Shown here: positions 52,998-60,457 of the stretch, in pieces | Layout: each line of letters begins with the position of its first letter | How positions within the stretch are numbered: the stretch's first letter is position 1 | Source of the DNA: Patulibacter minatonensis DSM 18081 | GTDB lineage: Bacteria; Actinomycetota; Thermoleophilia; Solirubrobacterales; Solirubrobacteraceae | Assembly: GCF_000519325.1 (NCBI RefSeq) | Contig: NZ_KI912613.1 | Coordinates: 4,173,859-4,237,858 of the forward strand | Length of the DNA: 64,000 nucleotides | Direction of reading: 5' to 3' | The notes under the pieces: generated by a model | Told to the model about the DNA's origin: nothing | The model's input: the letters and a program-made list of their open reading frames with translations, nothing else | Databases searched by the model: none | Translations under genes and position numbers: made by a program

Positions 52998-53294
52998 TCA
53001 ACGGATCCGCAGGCGTCCGGCGGTGATCGTGCCCGCCACGCCGCTGGCGTCGAGGCCGCAGTCGGCCTGGAACCGGCGGATCGCGTCGGCGGTCGGCACG
53101 TTCCAGGTGCCGGTCGCGGCCCGCTCGGGGAGCAGGCCGAGTTCGACGAGGCGCGCCTGCGCGTCGCCGGCGGAGACCGCCGGGACGACGTCGGAGGCGC
53201 AGGCGCTGCCCGGCACGAGGGCGACGGCCATCAGGCGGGGCGAGCGCCGTCGGCGCGGGGCGCAGGCGACGAGCGGCGAGGTGAAGGTGCTCAT
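52998..53294 (-). CDS. Small exported peptidoglycan-binding-like protein
   Basis: A 98-residue protein with a short Arg-rich signal-like start (RRRRSPRLMAVALVPGSACASD) and a single peptidoglycan-binding repeat: DAQARLVELGLLPERAATGTWNVPTADAIRRFQADCGLDASGVAGTITAGRL. The A-x-x-R-F-Q-x-x-x-G-L-D-x-x-G core is characteristic of PG_binding_1. Two Cys (about residues 31 and 82) could form a disulfide outside the cell. Known domains of this kind target enzymes to the wall; as a stand-alone protein it may be a wall ligand or an adaptor. Isolated, so no functional context. Confidence 0.72.
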   Translation of the reverse strand: MSTFTSPLVACAPRRRRSPRLMAVALVPGSACASDVVPAVSAGDAQARLVELGLLPERAATGTWNVPTADAIRRFQADCGLDASGVAGTITAGRLRIR

Positions 53295-53367
53295 GGTGGG
53301 AGCGATCCTCCAGACGCCCCCGGACGGCGTGCAAGCGAACGTGCGTTCGCCCTTCCGGACCCGAGGC

Positions 53368-53574
53368 TCAGCGCCGTCGGGACGGCCCCCGGGACCACTC
53401 GCGGCGGACGGACGCGACGCTCGGCGTCGTGCGCCTATGCCAGCCGGACCGGCGGGTCCGCACGGGCGGGAGGTCGTCGTCCTCCTCGTCGCGCAGGGTG
53501 TAGCGGGTCGGCTGGTGGACGCTCCAGACGTCGGTGCCCGCGACCTCTCGGGTCTGCCGCTCGCGGTCGTTCAT
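53368..53574 (-). CDS. Hypothetical small polar protein
   Basis: A 68-residue ORF with a strong GAGGAG before ATG 53574. The product is polar (MNDRERQTREVAGTDVWSV...; RDEEDDDLPP; ending RREWSRGPSRRR) with an acidic middle and a basic tail and no cysteine, membrane segment or known motif. It is not recognised. Good ribosome site and position behind an otherwise empty stretch support it as real, but codon periodicity cannot be judged from so few codons. Confidence 0.5.
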   Translation of the reverse strand: MNDRERQTREVAGTDVWSVHQPTRYTLRDEEDDDLPPVRTRRSGWHRRTTPSVASVRREWSRGPSRRR

Positions 53575-53788
53575 CGCTCTCACTCCTCGGGTGGTGCTGG
53601 GGGTCTCCGTCCCCATCGGTCTATCCGTTCCGGTCCGCGACGACCACCCCTCGGGAGTCGGATGTTCGTCGACCGTCGTGCCTCGGGCGACGGAGTCGGA
53701 CGGGCCTGCTGCGCCCGTCGTCCCGGCCGGGGCGTAGCCTGCCCGTCCGGGCGGTGTCCCGAGCGCCGCCCGCCGTGAGGACTCCCCC

Positions 53789-55258
53789 GTGTCCGTCGCA
53801 CCGCACATCCCCCTCGACCGCCGGCTCGCGGCACGCGTCGCTCGCGGCGACGACGCGGCCTGGGCGACCATCGACGCCCGCCATCGCCCGCGACTGCGGC
53901 GGTACGTCCTGACGCTCGCCCGCCCGGGGACGATCGACGTGGACGACGTCGTCCAAGAGGCCATGGTCAAGGCCTACCGGCACCTGTCCTCGGGCCGGGC
54001 ACCTGCCGAGCGCCTCGACCCGTGGCTCCACCGGATCGCCCGGAACTCCGCGATCGACGCGATCCGGGCGACGGTCCGGACCCCGGACGGCACCGCGGAC
54101 GCCGACCCCGCGGACGACCGCACCGAGCCGGAGCGCGTCGCGACCGGGCGCGAGCGGCTGCGCGGGATCGTCGCCGACATCGCGGTCCTGCCCGAGCGGC
54201 AGCGCTCCGTCTTCCTCGCTCGCGCGGTCGACGGACGATCGGTCGACGAGGTCGCGACCGAGCACGGGATCAGCCCGAACGCCGTGCACATGACCGTCCA
54301 GCGGGCCCGCGAGACGCTCCTGCGCACGGAGCGCGCCCGGGACGCCGCGTGCACCGAGATCCGTCCGCTGCTGCACGACGCGCACGACCGGCGCACGCGG
54401 CCCGCCGAGACGGCGCGCCTGCACCTGCGGACCTGCGCGGGCTGCCGGGCGTTCCGGTCGGACCTGCGCCGCCTCGACCGTCGCGTCGGGGCGCTGTCGC
54501 CGCCCGGCTGGCTGCTCGGGCTCCTCGGCGCAGCGGCCCCGGCGGGCCCCGGGGTCAAGGGCGCCGCCGTCGCCGCCGGGGTCGGTGCGTCGGCCGTCGT
54601 CGCCGGGACGCTCGTGGTCGGGGGCGTCCACGTCGGGCACGCGGGGTCGCCGGCCGCGATCCGGATCCCCGGTGCCAAGACGTTCGGGCCGACGCGGGTG
54701 CAGGCCGGCGACCCCGTGCCGCGCCGGACGTCGCTCGTCCACGCGCGGGTGCGCGTGCCCGCGAGCGCCGACGACGCGCATCCCCGGTTCGTGACGCTCC
54801 GCTGCCCGGCCGGCCAGATCGTCGGTGGACTCGCGACCCCCGAGCAACGGACGGACGTCCGCGCGAACCCCGCGATCCCGATCCTCGACCGCCGCGACAC
54901 GGCGGTGCGCTGGCGGCTGTACCGGGGAGGCACCTCGTCGGTCGGGGACGCGACGATCGGCGTCGTCTGCCGCCGGCCGGACGCGAACGGCTCGATCGTC
55001 GGCCGGCCGCGTCGGGCGCGGGCGGGCGAGCGGTCCGCGCACGCCTGCGTCCTCGGGACCACGGCGCAGCGCCGGGCGAAGGGCATCCCCGTGGAGAACG
55101 GGCTCTACGCCCGCGCCGGAGGCCGCGGGTACACGGGGCGCGTGATGGACGGCCAGCCGGTCTCGGTCCTGCGGACCGCACGGGGCGGGCGCTGGCTCTT
55201 CGTGATCGCCGACGACCGGCAGGTCCGGGGCTGGATCGCCCGGCGACTCGTCTGCTGA
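53789..55258 (+). CDS. ECF sigma factor fused to zinc anti-sigma domain, TM helix and outer domain
   Basis: The 489-residue protein contains region 2 (IDVDDVVQEAMVKAYRHL, about residues 25-90) and region 4 (LPERQRSVFLARAVDGRSVDEVATEHGISPNAVHMTVQRARETLL, about 134-180) of an ECF sigma factor. Then follows a ZAS-like zinc motif (C188, H212, C216, C219 in HLRTCAGC), one transmembrane helix (about 256-282) and 200 outer residues ending in an SH3-like stretch (PVSVLRTARGGRWLFVIADDRQVRGWIARRLVC). A membrane-tethered sigma factor would need proteolysis or a membrane-side role to act. GTG start. A secreted protein gene follows. Confidence 0.88.
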   Translation: MSVAPHIPLDRRLAARVARGDDAAWATIDARHRPRLRRYVLTLARPGTIDVDDVVQEAMVKAYRHLSSGRAPAERLDPWLHRIARNSAIDAIRATVRTPDGTADADPADDRTEPERVATGRERLRGIVADIAVLPERQRSVFLARAVDGRSVDEVATEHGISPNAVHMTVQRARETLLRTERARDAACTEIRPLLHDAHDRRTRPAETARLHLRTCAGCRAFRSDLRRLDRRVGALSPPGWLLGLLGAAAPAGPGVKGAAVAAGVGASAVVAGTLVVGGVHVGHAGSPAAIRIPGAKTFGPTRVQAGDPVPRRTSLVHARVRVPASADDAHPRFVTLRCPAGQIVGGLATPEQRTDVRANPAIPILDRRDTAVRWRLYRGGTSSVGDATIGVVCRRPDANGSIVGRPRRARAGERSAHACVLGTTAQRRAKGIPVENGLYARAGGRGYTGRVMDGQPVSVLRTARGGRWLFVIADDRQVRGWIARRLVC

Positions 55259-55371
55259 GCACTGCGTCGATCCGCCGGAGGAACATCCGTGAGTTCCGGC
55301 CGGCACGTGCGTCGAAGGGGTGCAGGGCGTCACCTCGCCCCGTCCCCCGAACCACGTCCCCGGAGATCCCC

Positions 55372-56031
55372 ATGTCACCGTCACACCGTCGCCGCCTGCT
55401 CCTGGCGGCCCTCGCTGTCGGCTCGCCCGCCGCGGCCGTCGTCCCCGCCTCGACCGGCGCGGCCGCCACGACCACGTCGTGCGCCTCGCGCGTCGCGGCC
55501 GCCGCGAAGCGCACCGACGCGGGCGGCACGTTCAACCGCGTCGCCCGGTCGTCCTCCGTCCAGGTCTTCGCCCCGAAGGGCGCGGGCTTCGGCGCATACC
55601 ACTACGCCTGCTGGGCCCGCACCGGAGCGCTGCACCGCTTCGCCCGGAACTCCACCGGGACGGCCTCGACCGACGTCCTGACCGTGAGCATCGTCGTCCG
55701 CGGCGACGCGCTGGCCTACCGGACGGCGTCGCGCGGCGACCGCAGCCGCGACCGCTTCGTCGTCCGCGACGGCCGGACCGGGAAGGTCCTGCGCGACACC
55801 GGTGAGGTCACGACGTCCGAGAAGGGCGGACCCCGGAGCGACCAGCTCGTGCTGCTGCCCGGCGCGGTGATCGCCTGGTCGGCCGCGGGCTCCGGCGTCC
55901 ACGTCACGGACGCCGACGGCGACCACGTCCTCGCGCCGGCGGCCGACGGCCGGGCCACGAAGCTGTCCACGACGACGCGGACCGTGTCGTGGACCTCCGG
56001 CGGCGAGCGGCACCACGCCCCGCTGCCCTGA
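55372..56031 (+). CDS. Secreted protein of unknown function
   Basis: The 219-residue protein has an N-terminal signal (MSPSHRRRLLLAALAVGSPAAAVVPASTGAAATT) with an RRR-LLL start that might be Tat-like. The rest is beta-rich and polar: two cysteines near residues 40 and 80 (SCASRVAAAAKR; HYACWARTGALHRFARN), and GGDxHVLAPAADGRATKLSTTTRTVSW at the end like a beta-propeller blade. No family is recognised. It is 113 bp downstream of the membrane sigma factor on the same strand and could be its target or an independent gene. Confidence 0.7.
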   Translation: MSPSHRRRLLLAALAVGSPAAAVVPASTGAAATTTSCASRVAAAAKRTDAGGTFNRVARSSSVQVFAPKGAGFGAYHYACWARTGALHRFARNSTGTASTDVLTVSIVVRGDALAYRTASRGDRSRDRFVVRDGRTGKVLRDTGEVTTSEKGGPRSDQLVLLPGAVIAWSAAGSGVHVTDADGDHVLAPAADGRATKLSTTTRTVSWTSGGERHHAPLP

Positions 56032-56057
56032 CACGCGATCGGACGCCGCGCGGGGAG

Positions 56058-56294
56058 TCAGAACCGCTCCCCGCGGGCGACCATCTCCCGGTAGACGCGG
56101 TCGATCCCCCGCACGTCGATGATCTTCTGGCCCTTCGCGCTCAGCGTGATGCGGATCCAGCGACGTTCGCTGGGCACGTAGAAGCGCTTGCGCTGGACGT
56201 TGACGCGGAACCAGCGCTTCGTCCGCTGTTGCGAGTGGGGCACGTTCATGCCGGTGCGCGGGCGCGCGCCGGTCACCTGGCAGGTGCGGGACAT
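56058..56294 (-). CDS. rpmB: Ribosomal protein bL28, zinc-free type
   Basis: The 78-residue protein reads MSRTCQVTGARPRTGMNVPHSQQRTKRWFRVNVQRKRFYV, with the bL28 core VTGARP, NVPHSQQRTKRWF and the tail ITLSAKGQKIIDVRGIDRV. It has a single Cys and none of the CxxC pairs of zinc-binding (C+) L28. Such C- paralogues in actinobacteria often replace the C+ form under zinc shortage, under Zur. The gene stands alone, far from other ribosomal genes, as expected for a paralogue. Start ATG at 56294 after GGAGG. Confidence 0.93.
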   Translation of the reverse strand: MSRTCQVTGARPRTGMNVPHSQQRTKRWFRVNVQRKRFYVPSERRWIRITLSAKGQKIIDVRGIDRVYREMVARGERF

Positions 56295-56328
56295 CGGGTC
56301 CTCCGGGGTCGGGTCCGCGAACCGTACC

Positions 56329-56357
56329 GCAATAGGACTGAGTCTTGTTCCTGTAAA
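56329..56357 (-). promoter_or_regulatory. promoter of rpmB
   Basis: Read leftward: TTTACA (56357-56352) as -35, a 17-bp spacer, TATTGC (56334-56329) as -10. The spacer contains the 9-bp palindrome GACTGAGTC (56336-56344). This is one of the few near-consensus sigma-70 promoters in the window. A Zur-type operator is possible, but no TGAnAATGATTnTCA-like box can be seen. Confidence 0.45.
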
Positions 56358-56365
56358 GTCGGGGC

Positions 56366-56890
56366 GTGTCCTCCCGCCCCGATCCGCGCCACCTCGCCCT
56401 CGGTCCCGACCCGCTCCGGCTCGCCGACGACGTCCGCCAGGCCAAGGCGGCCCAGGAGTTCGCCGCCGGGGCGCACCCGGTGCGCAAGGACCTCGTGGTC
56501 CGCACCGACGACGGCCGCCGGGTCCTGGTGCTCGCCGTCGACGAGCGACGCCAGACGCGACTGGGCCGGCTCTTCGCCGCGCTGGACGCGTCGCCCGCCT
56601 CGCATCCCGACGGGGACACCGCGTGGAAGGTCCTGCACGAGCCCGCGACGGGCCGGGCGCTGGCGATCCGGCTGGACGCCGTCGTCCGGGCGCCCGTGGC
56701 CTGTCGCGTGCACCTGCTCTTCTCCCCGCGGAACGAGCTCGTCGTCCGGGCCGCGATCTCCTGCGGCCACGTCTGCCTGCTGCCGGACGAGGGGTTCGCC
56801 GGCCTGGAGACGAGCGGGCGCTGCGACCGCCGGGGCCTCGTCCTGCCGGCGCCGCCGGCCGACGCGCTGCGGCGCGCGCTCGAGCGGTAG
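56366..56890 (+). CDS. Conserved-looking hypothetical protein
   Basis: A 174-residue GTG-start ORF divergent from rpmB. It contains LVVRTDDGRRVLVLAVDERRQTRLGRLFAALDA, WKVLHEPATGRALAIRLDAVV and VVRAAISCGHVCLLPDEGF, a mixed alpha-beta composition of coding quality, with no signal peptide or membrane helix. I do not recognise the family. Two cysteines near the end (SCGHVCLLPD) are 4 residues apart with a His between, which might bind metal. No operon partner. Confidence 0.6.
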   Translation: MSSRPDPRHLALGPDPLRLADDVRQAKAAQEFAAGAHPVRKDLVVRTDDGRRVLVLAVDERRQTRLGRLFAALDASPASHPDGDTAWKVLHEPATGRALAIRLDAVVRAPVACRVHLLFSPRNELVVRAAISCGHVCLLPDEGFAGLETSGRCDRRGLVLPAPPADALRRALER

Positions 56891-56950
56891 GTCCCGGCGG
56901 GGCACGCGGCCCCGCGTGCCGGGGTCCCGGCCCGCGGCACCGCGGCGGCG

Positions 56951-58816
56951 TCAGCGGACCGGGACCTCGACCGTCGTCTCGTACTGGTCGAAGTCCGAGA
57001 CCCGGACGCTGACGGCGACCGTCCACGTCCCCGCGACCGAGAGCGGGGCGCCGTCGACGAGGAACCGGCCCGGTCCCGCCGCCTTCGCCGTCTGCTGCAG
57101 CGCCGGGATGTCCTGCGCGGGCAGCGCCTCGGCCAGGTCGACCTCCTTCGCGCCCGTGAACGGCCGCCCGGTCCTCGGGTCGGTCAACCGCAGGACGATC
57201 CGGTTGGGCCCGACGCCTCCCGGGGTCACGTCGATCCGGGCCTGCAGCGGTCCGACGGGGCGCGTGGCCGAGAACGGCTCCGGCGGCTTCGGCTTCGAGG
57301 TCTGCCGCGCCGTCCCCGGCGGGTAGGTCGAGAGGGCCGCCGTCACGCCGAGGACGACCACGATCAGCGCGGCCTCGATCCGGACGGCACGGCGCAGGCG
57401 GGCACCGGTCGCGGCCGCCGTCGGCCCGTCGGCCACCGGGACCGCGCCGGCCGGGTCGGCCGCGGCGAGCGCCCGCAGCCGCGGGACGCTGCGCCGGTGG
57501 TTGCCGGTCGCCACGACCGCCAGGGCCACGAGCAGCAGCGTCTTCAGCGTGACCGACCGGCCGTACCCCGTGTCGAGCAGCGCCTCGGGATGCCGGACCA
57601 GCACGTACGCCTGGACCGCCCCGGTGATCGCGACGATCCAGACCGCGACGAACGCGACCCGCGAGAACCGTCCGAGCACGTCGGCCGCGACGCCGAGCCG
57701 CGCGGACTCCGGCAGGGCCCGCAGCGCCGCGGGGAGCACGAGGAGCAGGGCCGCGATGCCGCCGATCCACGCGGTGACGGACGCCACGTGGATCGTGATC
57801 GAGGGGAACAGCAGGCCGACCGGCGACTGGCTCGACCCGTGGCCGGCGAGCGCCGGGAGGACGAGGAGGAAGGCCGCGAACGGGAGGAGCCCGATCAGTC
57901 GGCGATCGCTGCCGGGGAGCAGGGCGCCCGCGGATCGTGCCTCCCCGCCCGCGGGCCCCGGCGTGGCGCGGGTCGCCTCGCCCGCGACCGGGGGCGACGC
58001 CGGCCGTGGCGTGCGGAACGCCAGGAACGCCACGACGCCGACGACGATCCAGCTGATGCTCCCGAGCGCCCAGACCTTGCCGAAGCGGGTCCCGAGCGAG
58101 TCGCCGAGGACGTCCGGGTCGAGCGCCGAGAAGAACGAGACGCCCGCGCCCTGCGCCCCCTCGAGGACCACCCCGGCGGCCGCGCTGAGCGTCCCGGCGA
58201 CGGCGGCGCCGAGCACGATCCGCAGGACCCTGCGGCGGGCGACCGCCTCGTCGCCGTCGGGTCGCCGGCGGAGCGCCGGCCCGAGCAGGACGACGAGGAA
58301 CGCCAGGACGCCGAGTCCGACGGCGATCGCCGTGTACTGGATCCCGCGGGCGACGGCGAACGTCGTGGCGGTGACGGGCCCGGCCGTGCTGCCGGCGAGC
58401 GCGTCCGCCAGGCTCGTGGCCGTCCGCGAGGCCCTCCCGACGGAGAACACGACCCCGCCGGAGATCGGGTGGCCGTCGGCGGAGATCAGGCGGTACGTGG
58501 CGGTGTAGGTGCCCTGCGGGAGGCCCGGGCGCAGGCGGATCGCGATCTGCTTGGCGTCCCCGCCCGGCGAGTACGCCCCGCCCCGCTGCACCTGCTTCCC
58601 GGCGCCGTCGTACACCCGTACCGCGTCCCGCCCGGCCTGCACGCCCTCGCCGAAGCGGAAGTCGACCTGCGCCGGCTGGCGGGCGACCACCGCACCGGAC
58701 GGCGGGACCGTCGACTCGAGCTGGGCGTGCGCCGACGCGCCCCCTGGGAGGGCGAGCAGGGCGATGATCGCGGCCAGGGCGGCGAGCACGGGTCGGACGG
58801 CACGGATGGTCGGCAC
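56951..58816 (-). CDS. CopC-CopD fusion, copper transport protein
   Basis: The 621-residue protein starts with a signal peptide (LAALAAIIALLALPGGASAHA) and a CopC beta-barrel: AHAQLESTVPPSGAVVARQPAQVDFRFGEGV, then YRLISADGHPISGGVVFSV. The N-terminal His after cleavage and the SADGHPISG His are the expected Cu(II) ligands. From residue 150 there are about eight TM helices of CopD (e.g. ILVGLGVLAFLVVLLG-type, VTAWIGGIAALLLVLPAAL, TLLLVALAVVATGNH), then an outer C-terminal domain with AxIDVTPGGVGPN and PFTGAKEVDL (YtkA-like). It resembles Bacillus YcnJ: copper uptake across the membrane. Confidence 0.93.
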   Translation of the reverse strand: MPTIRAVRPVLAALAAIIALLALPGGASAHAQLESTVPPSGAVVARQPAQVDFRFGEGVQAGRDAVRVYDGAGKQVQRGGAYSPGGDAKQIAIRLRPGLPQGTYTATYRLISADGHPISGGVVFSVGRASRTATSLADALAGSTAGPVTATTFAVARGIQYTAIAVGLGVLAFLVVLLGPALRRRPDGDEAVARRRVLRIVLGAAVAGTLSAAAGVVLEGAQGAGVSFFSALDPDVLGDSLGTRFGKVWALGSISWIVVGVVAFLAFRTPRPASPPVAGEATRATPGPAGGEARSAGALLPGSDRRLIGLLPFAAFLLVLPALAGHGSSQSPVGLLFPSITIHVASVTAWIGGIAALLLVLPAALRALPESARLGVAADVLGRFSRVAFVAVWIVAITGAVQAYVLVRHPEALLDTGYGRSVTLKTLLLVALAVVATGNHRRSVPRLRALAAADPAGAVPVADGPTAAATGARLRRAVRIEAALIVVVLGVTAALSTYPPGTARQTSKPKPPEPFSATRPVGPLQARIDVTPGGVGPNRIVLRLTDPRTGRPFTGAKEVDLAEALPAQDIPALQQTAKAAGPGRFLVDGAPLSVAGTWTVAVSVRVSDFDQYETTVEVPVR

Positions 58817-58906
58817 GGCGAGGGTCCTTCGGGGAACGGGGTGGCGGGTCCGCCGGCGGACGGGCGGACGGCACCCGGCCGCGTCGCGGGACGCGGCTCC
58901 GGGTGT

Positions 58907-59236
58907 TCAGCGGGCGACGAGCACGCCGACCGGTGGCGCGTTGCCCGAGAGGTGGAGCCCCAGCAGCGCGCCGCCGCCCGCGGGACGTCCGGAGCGCCGG
59001 CGGCGGGTGCCGTCGGACAGCGGCGGACGGCCGCGGCGCCGGGACCGCGAGGTGCGGCGCAACCGGTCGAGGACCGTCGCCCCGGGGAACCACCCGGCGA
59101 CGAGCACCGCGAGGAGCAGCAGCGCCGGGACCGCCGAGAGGGCCTCCGGCGACCACACCGCGGCCGCGGCGAGCACGAGGACCGCCGCGGCGAGCACCGC
59201 CGCGCGGGACCACCGTGAACGTCGGACCTGCAGCAC
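58907..59236 (-). CDS. Small two-helix membrane protein
   Basis: The 109-residue GTG-start protein has two hydrophobic segments (AAVLAAAVLVLAAAAVW and AVPALLLLAVLVAGWFPGA) followed by a basic tail (RLRRTSRSRRRGRPP) and ends LLGLHLSGNAPPVGVLVAR. No family recognised. It stands upstream of the CopC-CopD gene on the same strand with a 90-bp gap. The frame in front of the GTG is long but uninformative. May be part of the copper/iron envelope set. Confidence 0.55.
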   Translation of the reverse strand: MLQVRRSRWSRAAVLAAAVLVLAAAAVWSPEALSAVPALLLLAVLVAGWFPGATVLDRLRRTSRSRRRGRPPLSDGTRRRRSGRPAGGGALLGLHLSGNAPPVGVLVAR

Positions 59237-59362
59237 CGGCGGATCATAGGCAGAACCAGCGCGCGAGCATCTCCCGATTCCTGATCCGGGTTTCGCGGCG
59301 GACGGGGCCGGCGACGCCGGCCGCCGCGCCGCCGGGGCCGCGAGGGCGCTACCGTTCACGCC

Positions 59363-59710
59363 GTGACGCCCTGGCCATCCCACCGGAGTGCGCGCGTCGT
59401 GCTCCCGATGGTGCTCGGCGTCGTCGCCGCCGTCTCGGTGCTCGTCTGCGCCGCCCACGGCGCGCCGGTCCTCGGCACCGGGGTGCTGTACCTCGTGCCG
59501 GCGATCCTGCTGGTCCTGCCGCTGATCGCCCGGCGGTACGTCGGCGAGGAGCGGCTGGCGGGCCTCGCCCGGCGGATGGCCCGGCGCGCCCGGCCCACGG
59601 TGCCGCGGAGCGCCCCCAGGGTCCGCCTGCTCCCCGCGGTGCGCATGGTCCGCGGCGGGCGCCTCGTCGGCGCCGGGCTCAGCGTCCGCGGACCACCGGC
59701 GCGGGCCTGA
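59363..59710 (+). CDS. Small two-helix membrane protein
   Basis: A 115-residue GTG-start ORF: two helices (VVLPMVLGVVAAVSVLVCAAHGA and LGTGVLYLVPAILLVLPLIARRY) and a basic C-terminal half (LAGLARRMARRARPTVPRSAPRVRLLPAVRMVRGGR). It resembles the protein at 58907-59236 in layout (two helices, then an Arg-rich tail) though the strand differs, so they may be an old divergent pair. It is followed, 102 bp later, by the P19-like lipoprotein operon. Function unknown. Confidence 0.55.
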   Translation: MTPWPSHRSARVVLPMVLGVVAAVSVLVCAAHGAPVLGTGVLYLVPAILLVLPLIARRYVGEERLAGLARRMARRARPTVPRSAPRVRLLPAVRMVRGGRLVGAGLSVRGPPARA

Positions 59711-59812
59711 CCCGATCCGCACGGCCGGGACCGCCCCGACCGTCGCACGGACCCGCAGCCCGAGCCCCGGCCCGGCCCCGGTCCCGCGCCCCACACCTCC
59801 AGAAGGACCACC

Positions 59813-60457
59813 ATGACCCCGATGACCCGTCGCGCGTGCACCGCCGCGGCGACCGTCGCGACCGCCGCGCTGCTCGCGGGCTGCGGCGACGACACCTCCT
59901 CCAACGTGTCCGCCAGCGGCACCACCGCCGGAGGGCACGCCGCCGGCCACGACATGTCCGGCATGGACATGGGCGGCACCACGCCGAGCGCCGCGTCGCA
60001 GAAGTCGCACGCGTCCACCATGCAGATGAAGAAGCTCGGGACCGCCACGAAGGACGGCGAGTCGGTCGAGCTCGACATCTCCGAGCCCGTGACGTTCTCC
60101 GTCTACGAGGGCGACCAGCTCGTGAAGCACGCGCCGCGGAAGGACCAGAACGCCCACGTGATGCTGCTCCTCTCCGACGCGGAGACCGGCGACCGGCTGC
60201 CGGACGCGACGATCACGCTGCGCATCACGGACGCGGCCGGGAAGGTCGTCTCGTCCGGCCCGCAATACCCGATGATCGGCATGGGGATGGGCATCCACTA
60301 CGGCGACAACGTCTCCCTGCCGAAGGCCGGCAAGTACGTCGCGCAGCTCGTCGTCGGCCCGCCCCGCATCGGGCGCCACGCCGACACGACCGACCGCTGG
60401 CGGACGACGACCCGCATGTCGATCCCGTTCACGTGGGACGGGGCGACCACGCGATGA
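59813..60457 (+). CDS. P19/Tp34-like periplasmic iron or copper lipoprotein
   Basis: The 214-residue protein has a lipoprotein signal with lipobox LAGC (Cys24), then a His/Met-rich segment (residues 41-54: GHAAGHDMSGMDMG) as in copper-binding proteins. The body resembles the P19/Tp34 (Fe2+ transport) fold: DISEPVTFSVYEGDQLVKHAPRKDQNAHVMLLLSDAETGDRLPDA and YPMIGMGMGIHYGDNVSLPKAGKYVAQLVV, where MGMGIHYG supplies Met/His metal ligands. It is the first gene of an operon with a DyP-like Tat protein and a membrane-anchored partner by ATGA and GTGA overlaps. Confidence 0.82.
   Translation: MTPMTRRACTAAATVATAALLAGCGDDTSSNVSASGTTAGGHAAGHDMSGMDMGGTTPSAASQKSHASTMQMKKLGTATKDGESVELDISEPVTFSVYEGDQLVKHAPRKDQNAHVMLLLSDAETGDRLPDATITLRITDAAGKVVSSGPQYPMIGMGMGIHYGDNVSLPKAGKYVAQLVVGPPRIGRHADTTDRWRTTTRMSIPFTWDGATTR

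Noticed and set aside
56058-59213. 1051-codon open frame on the minus strand
   Set aside because: Only the last 79 codons encode bL28; the rest is a shadow of the CopC-CopD gene in another frame.
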